From Paragyromitra xinjiangensis (taxonomy: Eukaryota; Ascomycota; Pezizomycetes; Pezizales; Discinaceae): a DNA stretch of 64,000 nt. The position numbers and the translations under genes were made by a program. The stretch covers positions 806,001 to 870,000 of the forward strand of contig JBCAMK010000010.1 in assembly GCA_038503065.1 (NCBI GenBank), read 5' to 3'. Below the pieces are notes generated by a model, which saw only the letters and a program-made list of their open reading frames with translations, was not told where the DNA came from and ran no database searches. This document shows, piece by piece, positions 13,412-24,459 of this stretch (the first letter of the stretch is position 1; each line of letters starts with the position of its first letter).

Positions 13412-14700
13412 TAGACGACAGCCTTCTTTACACTTTTGGAAACACAGTATGTAGTGTTGACTGTATCCGGTGCATAGCAGTGTTTTCTTCTTACTCAGGG
13501 TCTACCGGAGCTGATGCTTGTCTGTCCATGATAGCTACCTACTCTGCGGAGTACAGTTTTGCCGCATTCCTCATCCTGGAGTCGTGCTGCGGTCAGCCCA
13601 ACACGTGGAGTTGATATTTGTGGTTAGTCTGGTAGGGCTGGGCAATGAATTGATCCCTCATGGCTGAAAATACAGCAACTTTGTGCTGCCACCGAAGCTA
13701 TCGGGAAAATAGACATGATTTGGCGGGGGAGATCCGACGGCGTAAAGGGTCTAGTTCTGTTGGTAATTACAAGATGGAAATGCATGTTTACACTGCGAGG
13801 GCTTCTCGAAGCCTGGGAGCACCCAACCGGGCCGCGCGTTCGCGCTTGGTTTGGGGTTTGCTGTAGATGTGGTGATCAGACACAGCAGACAGTCAGCCAT
13901 GTACGACCAAGACCAGGGAAGGTAAAGAAGGGTTTTACTCTGCAATTTGTATGGTTTTGGCCTCGAGTTGGCGTCTCCCAACCACGATCCTTCGATCTCT
14001 TACATAGGGGGGAGGGGGGATTACCAACGGAGCTATTCCGTATTTTTTTCGAAACTCCGCCAGTGGGGAGATATGTGATTTTCTCCCGCTGCCGCTGCTA
14101 TTTTCTTGCTTTCCCGGTCTACTTTCTCGGGATGAACACTGATATCTAACCCTCAAGAGAGATCCTCCGTCGTATCGCTCCGCGGCAGCGAGTAGCTAGG
14201 GCCACTTGCATCTAACCGAATCCGTGTGATGCAAAGGCAAAACTGACTTCGGCTTCTCAAGGCTCAAATGCTAGTAGACCTCAGGACAGTCCACGCTATA
14301 ATGTGCCAGCTTTCTCAATTGACTACGGAGAGTGACGAGGGTGTCTATGACTCTCGGATTGTATATACTTAAGAGGGTCATGTGACATCATGTATAATGG
14401 GGCCTGTAGGTTTTCATCAAAAGGTCCCCAGGACCTAGATTACCGGGAGCAGCACGGGGCACACCGAAGGGAAATAATTATGGCGGATGCAGCCCTGATT
14501 CGCTAGAGATCATTTTGGAGAGGATTTGTGTGCTTCTCTGCTTCTCTTGACCCTGGGAATGATCCGTTTTTCGCACACACAACATCCATTTCATCTCGAC
14601 AGCTTGGGGCTGAAAACGAAATGTGCCTTCCTGTACTGACGTCACCGCCTGAACAGCGCTTATGGTCGGTCACCAACAGCCCAATCGGTTGTGCTTCACT

Positions 14701-14715
14701 CATCTCGGCCTTTTA
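14701..14715 (+). repeat. 15-nt direct repeat, copy 1
   Basis: The 15-mer catctcggcctttta is repeated exactly at 14759-14773, 58 nt away. Eleven of its bases also match the start of U2 snRNA, but the rest of U2 is absent. Confidence 0.5.
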
Positions 14716-15996
14716 TGACGGGGTGGTGTTTGAACCAACAAGAGGCTACCATGTTTGCCATCTCGGCCTTTTAGACGACAAAGGGCCTAGACGGCTTCAC
14801 AAGGAAAGTCCTCGCTGTAGGGTTCCTGGTGAGGTTAACTAAAAAAAGGAAAATGAGGAACAGGTAAAGAAGAAAAGAGGTGACAGCTGAAGGTACCGGA
14901 AGGACGGTTCCGAGATGTTCAAGCTTGGGTGGTGCCGTTGTTGTAGGCTAGCGTCTGATTGGGGGAAGAGGCTAACCGAAAGTGGCCAAATACCAGACTG
15001 GCATGTAATTTATCGAACTTTCGTCTGGGTTAACGGTTGCCTAACGACATGCTTATATTTACTTGTACCATGCCATGTAAAAATAATGATCGTTTGTTGA
15101 TTAGAGTCAGTTTGCTGGAGTTGTGGAGAGATACTCGTACATTCAACCGAAGAAGGGGGGAGATGCCTCGGGGGCGTATGCACTCGATCACTTACAATCT
15201 CGAATGCTGGCTGGCTGGGCATGAAATGAGGCTGTTGCCTCCGTGGTGATCCGCCGCGTCTAAGGTACCTGGGGGGTTTTGTCTCCAAAATTAAAAAAAA
15301 GTAAAACGTTCTAAAAAGAAAAAAATTAGGGAAATCATAATAATCAGTAATCTTCCCCAAAGAAACCATCCCCCATCCCCCCCCCACTAGTCACCCTGCC
15401 TCCCCTTTGCAGATAGAACGTTGCCCCGCCTCGTCCCATCCCATCATAAAGTTCCTCTTCGTCCTCGGCCTGCCTATGTCGCCATTTAACGAGGGCTCGT
15501 CATCGCCAACAGTGATCGCTCGGATCATCCACTCGCTTTGTTTGTGGGAGCCGGGACCAGTAGTAACGTTGTGCCGAAAAAAAAGTGCTGTTATAGCCTG
15601 AGAGTGAACGAGAGGACGAGAGAGGCCGTGAGAGTGATAGCCACGAGTTTGTTGGATCTTGTGTGAGCGTGTACAAAAGGTGGGTGGTTCTGCCCCTCCT
15701 CCGAGGCTTGTTCGCCCACGAACCCCCCCTCCATCCCTGGCCAGTGCAATTTCTTTCAGAAACCCCTGAACTGTCCAACTGATGGAGCATCAACCATAGA
15801 ACATTCCGGTATCTACATCCAGGCGTTTGAAGCCTCTGCCTGAGACCACCGAACAGCCAATTGTCTAGTTCTTTGGTCTATCGGTGGCCAGAGAAACAAA
15901 GTTTTTTTCCTTCAGTGATTTGCTAGAGCTTCGGAGGGAGAGGAGTTGGGATTCGAGGGAAGTGTAAACAACCAACAACAAAACACCATCCAGTCA

Positions 15997-16004
15997 ATAT
16001 AAAA
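15997..16004 (+). promoter_or_regulatory. TATA-like element upstream of the PLC gene
   Basis: ATATAAAA sits about 120 bp before the PLC start codon at 16122, a plausible distance for a core promoter with a short leader. It is identified by consensus only. Confidence 0.35.
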
Positions 16005-16121
16005 CCAGCAGAGACCAGCATAACGTCATATGACATTCGTATTCATACCAGCATCCAATTCAATAACCCTCAAACTCCCCAGTAGCTGTTGACTGTTATC
16101 GTGACTCTACTACCTGCTGCC

Positions 16122-19100
16122 ATGGCTGACACTGCTCTTTTTTCCACCATTCCTCCCAACATGACTACTCCACCCTCCAATGCGAAAGATTCTATTTCCT
16201 CCCACATCTTCTTCGATTCGCTGCCTGCCAGCGCTATGGCTATCCCAGCGAGCCCTCCAGCCAGCCCATTAACCTCTGCCACTCCCACGGGCGTGTCCTC
16301 CGTTTCTTCAGCAGTTTCTTCAGCTACTACACTAGAGGAATCACCTGTATCACGGCCTGCTGGTCCCACTCCATCTAAGACGTGGCATCATAGTCCACGG
16401 ATCTCTCCAGCACCCTCCCCCGACGGATTACGAGCTCGGCAAAGAGGAAATTCGGTTACCCCACTATCGCTTCCGCTGGCTGCTGGAGTTAGCGCCATGA
16501 GCGATGCTTTGAATCCCCAGGGCCAACCGCCACAGAAAACCAGCTTAATGCGAAGGGTCTCCAAGAAGCTTCGGAGAAGAACCTCTAGTTCTGCACATGA
16601 TCACGATGAACGTAGTGGGCCCTTGATCATGAGACATCGAAGTGACAGTTTCACCGGGATAGGAGGAGGAACAGGAGAACTCGGACGCATGGGCATTCAC
16701 AACGATATGGATCTCTACGATGATGACGAACAAGATGGGGCTATCCGTGCCGAGCAATTGGATGGAGGTGGTGCCGAAGCCTCAAGTAGAACAAGAAGCG
16801 GATCTTCGGCGGCAGCTCACCATAGTGCTACGGAGGGGGTTGTGGTTCCGGAAGTGTTGGAGAGGGGGATAATGTTGACACGAATAACAAGGAAGAAGAG
16901 GTTGGCTCGCAAATTTAAACTCGATATCAAAAACGCACGAGTATCTTGGGATCCTACAAAGCAGTCCTCGAGATTTTATATCGATGATATCAAGGAAATA
17001 AGGATGGGAGCAGACGCCCGGAATTATCGCGAGGAATTCCAAATACACTCGGAGATGGAAGATCGCTGGGCGACAATCATCTACGCCGAACCAGAATTGG
17101 GCGGGAAGCTGAAGACCTTGCACATAATCGCACCTACCGTCGATATTTTTAAGCTATGGACAACGACTTTAGAGAAGATTTTACGCCATAGGACCGAGAT
17201 GATGGCGGGCTTAGCAATGCAGGGAGAGAAATTCGTTGATGCCCACTGGCGAAATTATATGGCATCGCGTGACATCATTACACCTCCCCAATCGCCGAGG
17301 AGCGAAAGACTCGGTTTTGAAGATGTTGAGCGACTTTGTCGCCGTCTCCATGTTAATTGCTCTCGACAATTTCTCAAAGATAGATTTAAGCGGGCGGATA
17401 AGGATAACTCCGGCTATCTCAACTTTGCAGAATTCCGCCGATTCGTTCAATTGTTGAAGGAAAGAGATGAGATTAGGTCTATCTGGAAAAGTGTGGTAGC
17501 GGATACCGAAGCGGGGATGACTAAGAAAGAGTTTACGGCTTTCTTGAGAGATGTGCAAAAGGTGGATGTTGACGCTGATAAAGTCTATGTCAACAAAATC
17601 TTCCGCAAGTTTTGTCGGCAATCCGCGAAAAACAACGAACACCAGCACGCGACGGGTGCCACGGGGCTGGCCCGTACTGCAGCTGACCATGTTCTGCCTG
17701 ACTCGGAAGAGGCGCGAATGACCATGTCTGCGTTCTCAGACTTCCTTCTATCAAGTTCATACAACCCTCCACTTCTTACCTCAACTGCAACTGAGAGTCT
17801 TGACCTTAGCCGCCCTTTGAACGAGTACTTTATTTCGAGCTCTCACAATACTTATCTTCTGGGTCGACAAGTCGCTGGCGAATCTTCGATTGAGGGTTAT
17901 ATTCGAGTCCTGCAACATGGGTGCCGGTGTGTTGAAATCGACTGCTGGGATGGAGATGATGGGCGCCCGATTGTTACACATGGTCACACTGGTACCTCCG
18001 AAGTTTATTTTACCGATGTCATTGCAGCGATTGGGAAATATGCTTTCCTGGCCTCGCCATATCCATTGATCCTGTCGCTTGAAGTTCATTGTAGCTTGGA
18101 GCAACAGATCGTCATGGCAAACATTCTTCGCAACGTATTGGGAGAAAAACTCATTCTAGAGCCATTCATGACGAACTGTATGGTCCTCCCGAGCCCGCAA
18201 GAATTAAAGCATAGGATTCTGGTCAAAGTCAAGGGGAGTGCCAAACGCGAATCATCTTTGCTTAGTAGCGACTTCAACGCGATGGCTAGCCGTGCTGGCG
18301 GCAGTGTTTCTAGCTTTCCTAGCTCTCCCCCTAAGCAATGGATTAGCTCGAAAGGTACCAATTCGAGTACGAGTAGTAGTGGAACAAGCGAATCCGATGA
18401 AGAGAACCCGGATGGCTCGAGGAATAAGAAGAAGAAGCCAGGGACAAAGATTGCGCCAGAGTTGGGAGCTTTGGGTGTCTATTCAAGGGGACAAAAGTTC
18501 GTGAACTTTTCACTGCCTGGTAAGCTTCAAACCGCATATTTTGGTAGGGTATTGAAGTTATGGCGCTAATTCCGATTTCCAGAGAGTAAAACCTACAACC
18601 ATGTCTTCTCCTTCCAAGAGAAAAGGTTCGAAAAGTTCTGCAAAGACTCGGACAAGAAGTGGCAGCTTGAAAAACACAATGTTAGATATCTGATGCGTGT
18701 TTATCCCTCTGGTTTCCGTGTGAATTCTTCCAACTTTGATCCAAGCGGCTTCTGGCGCCGAGGTGTTCAGATGGTCGCTCTTAATTGGCAGACCTATGAT
18801 CTTGGCCTCCAGATGAACGAAGCTATGTTCGCCGCAGGGGATGATCGCACCGGTTACGTTCTGAAGCCGAAAGAGCTCCGTGGCTCGAGAAACACTTTTG
18901 ATCCGCCCGCAGATGCTGCTGCGGCTAAGGTGAAGAAGGACAAGAAGCTTGTCAAGTTCTCTATCGAAGTCGTTTCTGCGCAGCAGCTTCCCAGGCCTAA
19001 GGATCATAGAGCTGACGAAGGTATCGACCCTTTCGTTGTCGTTGAGGTTTTTACTGCAGACGATAAAGAGAAGGGTGCGTCAACTGGCGAAGGAGGCATT

Positions 19101-19682
19101 GACACCAGCGACTCGAAAGGTATAAGTGGGCTAGGTGCACCACAGAAGAGACGGACAAAGGTTGTAAAGGATGATGGGTTCCACCCGCTGTTTAAAGAGA
19201 AGATGTCTTTTTCCGTCACTACCAAGTTTGAGACCTTGGTGTTTGTGCGGTTTTCGGTGTATAATGCGGAAAGCTCTGATTCAAGTGATCGGACGTTGAT
19301 CGCGACTTATACCGCGAAACTTATTTCTCTCCAACAAGGTATATCTTTCTTTCCGTTAGCATTGCTTAATTTTCAGTGAAGTTAACTGATTTTCTTGATA
19401 GGATATCGTCACCTCCCTCTTTATGATCTCCAGGGTGAACAATTTCTCTTCTCAACCATATTTGTGAAGGTCGATGTCAACCCTGTTACGATCATTGACA
19501 GAGAAATACCCGTCAGAGCTTCCACAATGGATGCGATCAAGAATACGGCGAAATCAGTTCTGAGCAGGGGGTTCTCTTCCGACCGACGTTCAGTAAAAAA
19601 CAAAAACCCACCTCCTAAGAAAGATGAAGTTAAGGACAGCGGGTCAGGTCCGATACCGATTTTGACGCGAAAAACGAGATAG
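16122..19682 (+). CDS. Phosphoinositide-specific phospholipase C (delta type)
   Basis: Hydrolyses PIP2 to IP3 and diacylglycerol at membranes in calcium signalling. Exons 16122-18519, 18583-19338 and 19402-19682 join in frame to 1144 aa. Order: a disordered Ser/Pro-rich N-terminus (about 1-240), a PH domain (about 245-365), EF-hands (about 415-490) including a canonical Ca loop DKDNSGYLNF, an X box (about 560-705), an acidic/basic linker, a Y box (about 800-880) and a C2 domain (about 920-1110). The X box keeps both catalytic histidines, in SSHNTYLLG (about 574) and VTHGHTG (about 619). The Y box keeps SSNFDPSGFW and QMVALNWQT. The first intron splits the Y domain start (P-G/E-SKTYNHVFS) and the second splits C2 (QQ-GYRHLPL), both at conserved places. 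The chosen ATG is the first in frame and has a good context (tgccATGgc). The protein is somewhat longer than yeast Plc1, mainly because of the N-terminus and X-Y linker. Identification is very secure; I give no symbol because fungi carry several paralogues. Confidence 0.93.
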
Positions 19683-20704
19683 ATGTGTGCAGGATTATGA
19701 CAGATAGAGGAATGGCGTACATTTTGTTTTGTGTTTTGTTATCCGTCATCGTTATCGCGTCATCAAAGGGATTACTCCGGCTGCAGCGCGTTGGGTCTGG
19801 TACTTTTTACGAGGAGTTTTGTTATTAATTCCCTATGCTCTATTTTCGTTATCTTTACCATTGTGGGTTGGTTTGGGAGGCTTTTTTTCCAAAAATTTTT
19901 CGCTTTTTGTATAAACGGTCTGGAGTTTTTTCTTCTTTCTGGGGGTTACGACTATGGTTCTATCACGACTTTACGAGTTTCTTTGGCGCGGGAGCCTTTG
20001 CATGCATTGCTATTGTGTTGGGATTGACTGATGTGCGTTATGTTAAGTTGGGCACTTTTGTAATACGGTATCAGATTTATGGAAATTCGCGGGAAGGGCT
20101 TCAATACTGAGCCTTAGCCTTCTTTTATCTCATTATACTAATCTATTGACTCATTGATTTTTTTTCCTACATACTTGTGAGGCTTCTTTGTTTTATTTAC
20201 TTCATTGCGTATGTGTGCTCATGGGGCTAAAAAGTCCAGAAGAGGAGAGAGGTCTAGTCTAGCTGCTCTTTCTCTATCTTACAGCTGGACGAACCCTGGG
20301 GACTGTCTCGGTCTAGGCGCTGGAACCGTGGTGCTTCACGGGATATCACTCGTTGAGACAGAGGCATTTATTTCATTAGGTGCCAATTGTGCGGATTCGA
20401 TATTCACAAGAACACTTCGTTTTTTTATTTACATCTCTGCTGGGGAACCTTATCTAGGTGAATTATGTGGTTTCAGTGATAAACTAATAAACTAATAAAC
20501 AAACCAGATGCAACCCTTGACGCGAATGATCGAGCTTACAGGTGTACATGCCGTGTCTACAAAGATTCTCCAATAGCCGATAAAACATACCCCAAAGATA
20601 CGCTGCAAGGCATCGAGTAATCTTCACAATGTTGCGAAAGAGACCTGCATTCGCATACTGTCTACAGGCTTCGCTGTTATTTGCCGAGTCTGACACCTCC
20701 AAAA
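19683..20704. other. Convergent intergenic region, PLC and P450 3' ends
   Basis: About 1 kb of T-rich then mixed sequence between the stop codons of the PLC (+) and P450 (-) genes. It probably holds both 3' UTRs. No coding frame can be supported. Confidence 0.6.
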
Positions 20705-22444
20705 TTAGTATACTCTGTAAGGAGGAATGGGGGGTGGTCCCACATTGTAGACCTCAGGTCCACTGATCCCATCCAGGCCAATTTTTTTGAAGTTAAATTT
20801 CCGTAAAGTGAGCGCTAGTATAACTCTCGCTTCAATATTTGCTAGTTCCTGCCAATGTTCAAGTATTAGTATCGATCAGGGGTGGGGTGAGGTGATAGTT
20901 AATCATACTTGTCCAATGCAGTTTCTTGGCCCCTTCTCAAACGGCCTAAAAGCCGATTCCGGAACCTTTCTATAACTTGCTGTTCCCTCGATCCATCGGT
21001 CTGGATTGAACACATCCGCGTCTTCGCCCCAGGATGTTTTATCTCTGTGAACCGAGAAAGCCGGGACATATAATATTGCGTTGTCTATGCAGATTTGCTT
21101 TCCTTTCCACTCAACCATGAAACCTTTTCCGTAGCTCGTTCTCGCTGTCCCAGCTGGGGGGTACAGCCGAAGGGCTTCTTTTATTACGGCGTTGGTGAGG
21201 TGAAGTTTTCCGAATACCTCCTCAGGGGTTTTGATTATCATATTTTCTACTTCTTCGGTGTTGGAGGTGCCGAAGACGGCGTCGTGCTCGGCGCGAACGC
21301 GGTCGAGGAAATGACGGTTGTGAGGGACGGAGAGCTGGTAAATTGCCCATTGAAGAACGGAGGCGGTCGTGTCGTGACCGGCGAAGACTGCCAACTCCAT
21401 GTGATTAGTGTCACCTCAACGAAATATATCTGCCAAGCTGGTAGTAATTACGGAAGGTCTTGACTTGGTCCAAAGCCTCTGTGCTCATTGTTTTTTTTGG
21501 TTAGTTAAACCTTAAACAAAGAGGTAACAATTGGAGCGAAGGGACTTACGCCGAAGCAATAGCGGTGTTATGTTTTCTACTCCTTCAAAACTTAGGTTGA
21601 CAATTGATCTCGTCCCTTTCAACCCCTTCCCTTCTCTTTCCTTTTGTTCTTTTAACTTATTTTTGATGAGTTTCATCACCTCTCTATCTGTTACTTTCCC
21701 GTAGTAATATCTCATGAAGATACCCACTGGGTTGATCTCATTAAGTGGGTTCTCTCCTCTTGGCAGCCAGTTGAGACAATCCATATAACCTCTGACAGCC
21801 GGAGTTTGATCTTCTCTCTTCGATTGTGCTTTCAAATCGCAATCCAGGGTAACAGCACCAATGATGTCAAACGTCAAATATATAATATATTCGCCCAGGC
21901 TGATAACCTCCCCGGTCTCGGCTGCCTCGGAGAGCTTTCGTGAGAAGGTCCTGACATGGTTGATGATCCCGGGAAGAAGGCTTTGCAGATACTTTGGTTG
22001 AAATCCTGGATTATATCTTTTCCTCAATGACCTCCACTCCTCACCGTTCATGCTCACCATCGAATGCACCCCCATTAGAGCTTTGTTCATGGAGTCCATT
22101 GGCGCTTTCGTCATGCTGTATGGCCAAGTTGGTGACACTCGTGTGATCCGCTCGCCGAGTTCATGAGAACGTATTATAATAATAGGGGATCTTAGCGGGC
22201 GAAGGTCAAGGAAGATGAATGGTGGATTGCCGAGATCGGCCGCCATCTCTTCGGCTACATAGTCGAAGTGTCGGTCTTTGCGGTCCCCACGTTGGGAATA
22301 TCTAGCGATCTCTAAAATGTGACCCCAGAAAATGGACAATTTTGGACTTGGGAGGTCGGCATGGGAGGTTCGAAGTTGACGAAGTTTAATGTAGCTAATG
22401 ACTAGGACGGCGGGCAGAGCTATAAAAACGAGAAGTGTAATCAT
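20705..22444 (-). CDS. Cytochrome P450 monooxygenase (membrane-anchored)
   Basis: Heme-thiolate monooxygenase of the endoplasmic reticulum; substrate unknown. Exons in transcript order are 22444-21550, 21478-21452, 21387-20909 and 20848-20705, joining in frame to 514 aa. The first 20 residues form a hydrophobic anchor, followed by a basic and proline-containing hinge. The C-helix W-x-x-x-R (EEWRSLR) is near 135. The I-helix AGHDTT is at 310-315 and is rebuilt only by splicing a 27-nt microexon (ALDQVKTF) to exon 3. K-helix ExxR is at 378-381 (EALR), PERW-type DRW at 437-439, and the heme loop FEKGPRNCIGQ ends at 467, with Cys464 as ligand. The last intron interrupts the heme signature between GQ and ELA, a frequent place in fungal P450s. 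Length is normal. All key residues are present, so the enzyme should be active. No polyketide, peptide or terpene synthase adjoins it, so there is no clear pathway. Confidence 0.92.
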
Positions 22445-24459
22445 ACTGGTGGAGTTCAATTGAATAATAGACGTTAGTAAAGAAACATTCCGGATATATG
22501 TGGACGTGCGGATATACTCAAGATATCAAAAAGCATCGTATCCGGGCGGCATAGGTGTTATTAATGTATCCCGCAGGATAGATTGGTGGCTAGGATTCCA
22601 CCTACCGGAGCCTTCCCTCGAAATAGCAAGTTCTGAGTCTTGGGGTTTCACCCCACACCTAGATGCGAATGTTTTATCTACTAACAAGCTCAAAAGCTGC
22701 CACGGCGGCTACATTATTCGGAATGGTACTTATGCAATTGGCAAAATGTGATTTCAGGGGAAGCTAGCAAATAAGTTATATCCGTGCCCGTCGCAGCCGG
22801 TGCCGGTGAGCCTGGTACATCTGCCTGGCATCCGTAGTAATCAGTATCTCTCGGGGCGAACGCACGCTCCCCCTGAGGCTTGATGGCGTATTGGCTCAAG
22901 ACTGGGCAATTGTTTGGATTAGTTTTCTGTGTATAATTTTATTCGGCCTTTTAGGGTATCTTGCACCTTTTAGTTGTTCTGGCACAGACTGGATATATAG
23001 TATGAATCACCTGGCATGACACTTGAATGAGCGGGCCGATCCGAGGCTTAAATCCAGATATGTGAAGATACACACGCAATATCTGGGGCAGTGAAGGCTG
23101 CGTCCGCGGCGACGATTAGCTATCAACATTCAGCCAGTAACTGAACCACTGGTAGCAAGTCAAAGAGGTTGGTGCTGGAAGAGTATCTGCGAAACCAACG
23201 TCCTAGCCTAATATAAAATACTACATACACCTGATACAATTTTGATTCTTATGTGTACGTCCAGGTGGAGCTATCACATGTAGTCATTAGTTATTGATCG
23301 TGAGAGGGCGGACAAGCGTTTGGGTATACACTTCTAGGCAAGTTTAGCACACTAGTGTGGATGGCTTGATCCAAAGAAACTCCAGGGCCTCCCAAAAAGC
23401 TGAAAAAAAATAATTCTAGCTGGTTCTTTTGGCTGCACACCAAAAGGATTCTTTTACCACCCATGGTGCTGCTGAAGTTTTTTTCGCTTCCTCCAATTTT
23501 AGGTTACACAGGGCTGGGCTCCAGCTATGGTGCTGTCATTACATGTAGTGAAACATCGCGTGAGTAAGCTTAAGCCGTGTAGTGCTAAGGGTGAACCTCA
23601 TTTGCTGTCGCTAGGACTGCCAGTTAATACACCAGGCTAGCCGCAGCAGTTCTGGTGGTAGCTTTTATTCTGTGGACAATGTGAGGCTGATGGGTTTGCT
23701 TAAGCTTTTAATACATCATCGTGAGTGACATCTTATGGAGTAGCTTGAGAACTATAGCTACTGAAATTCTCGGATTGTCTAGTGCTGTATCTATGATCGT
23801 TTTGTTATCGAATTCAGTGCGAAAGGGTTCTAAGCTAGCTGAACCAACAAAAACGTGCGGTGTTGGCCTCAGAGATCATAAAAACATCGATTGGCCTCGG
23901 TTATCGCGCAGGAGTCAAATCAGGCACCGTGACGCGACCAAGTATAAACATTTTACGGGTGAGGCGCTCATGCCCAAGGCTCCAGCATACCTAAATGTGC
24001 CCTAAACGACTAAGAACTGCCCCGTAACATTGCTTCACCTCGCCAAACTACCAAGACTCCTCAAATGGAAATTTGGAAGCAAAGAGGCTGTGGAAATACT
24101 TCGCGCTCTTTTCTTTAAGGCAGTCCACCGGAAAGCACGTGATTGAAGGCCGGGTAACCTTGCACAATAGAGCAATGGAGAATTAAAGAAAGACTCAACA
24201 CTTTCTCTGCTCATCCTGCAACACTCCATCGTCGCCACCTCGTGTCGGCTGGTATTCTCTCCCAAGATAATCCACCTGAACCTCTGGATACTCTTTACGT
24301 ATTATTGGGCTTATTCTTCTGAAAATTCTGCTGCTTTATTTGGCCAGGATCTTGTGGAACTGATACAGACGTGGGTGGGGCACCAAGCTGATTCCCCCAC
24401 AAATTACGACTACGATCAACTACCCCCACTTCAGAGCATAAAACTTAAAGTTTACAACT
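22445..24459. other. Intergenic region between P450 and UPF1 (divergent promoters)
   Basis: About 2 kb between two divergently transcribed genes. The longest frames (83-94 codons) show no recognisable domain and I do not call them. One TACATGTA palindrome lies at 23540-23547. Confidence 0.6.
24136..24141. promoter_or_regulatory. CACGTG E-box upstream of UPF1
   Basis: Perfect palindromic CACGTG about 320 bp before the UPF1 ATG. Such sites bind bHLH factors (Cbf1/Pho4 class) in fungi. A single hexamer match, so function is only a possibility. Confidence 0.25.

Larger units (their letters stand above)
1170..15960. other. Long gene-poor interval (about 14.8 kb)
   Basis: No reading frame here is longer than about 175 codons, none matches a family I know, and the longest (1163-1687) is simply T-rich 3' flank. 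Visible contents are a T-rich 3' flank to about 1700, G/C tracts near 2440-2460, 2516-2530 and 2610-2640, a polypyrimidine tract (3541-3575), a TATC microsatellite (8822-8840), and AT blocks at 9489-9510 and 9951-9990. There are also short direct repeats at 13398/13882 and 14701/14759, and several TACATGTA palindromes. The sequence is rich in TA and CTAG steps, which would fit old repeat DNA altered by RIP, but I cannot identify a parent element. The part from about 13.1 to 15.4 kb is less A/T-rich than the rest. Confidence 0.6.

Noticed and set aside
13112..14149. Overlapping frames of 68-144 codons
   Set aside because: Several unrelated frames overlap on both strands with no motif; better explained by a locally less A/T-rich, stop-poor sequence.
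14701..14778. Resemblance to the U2 snRNA 5' end (CTCGGCCTTTT)
   Set aside because: Only the 11-nt core matches; the branch-recognition sequence and Sm site do not follow, and the motif is simply duplicated.
23721..24005. 94-codon frame upstream of UPF1
   Set aside because: No domain and no start or splice support; overlaps the probable UPF1 promoter region.
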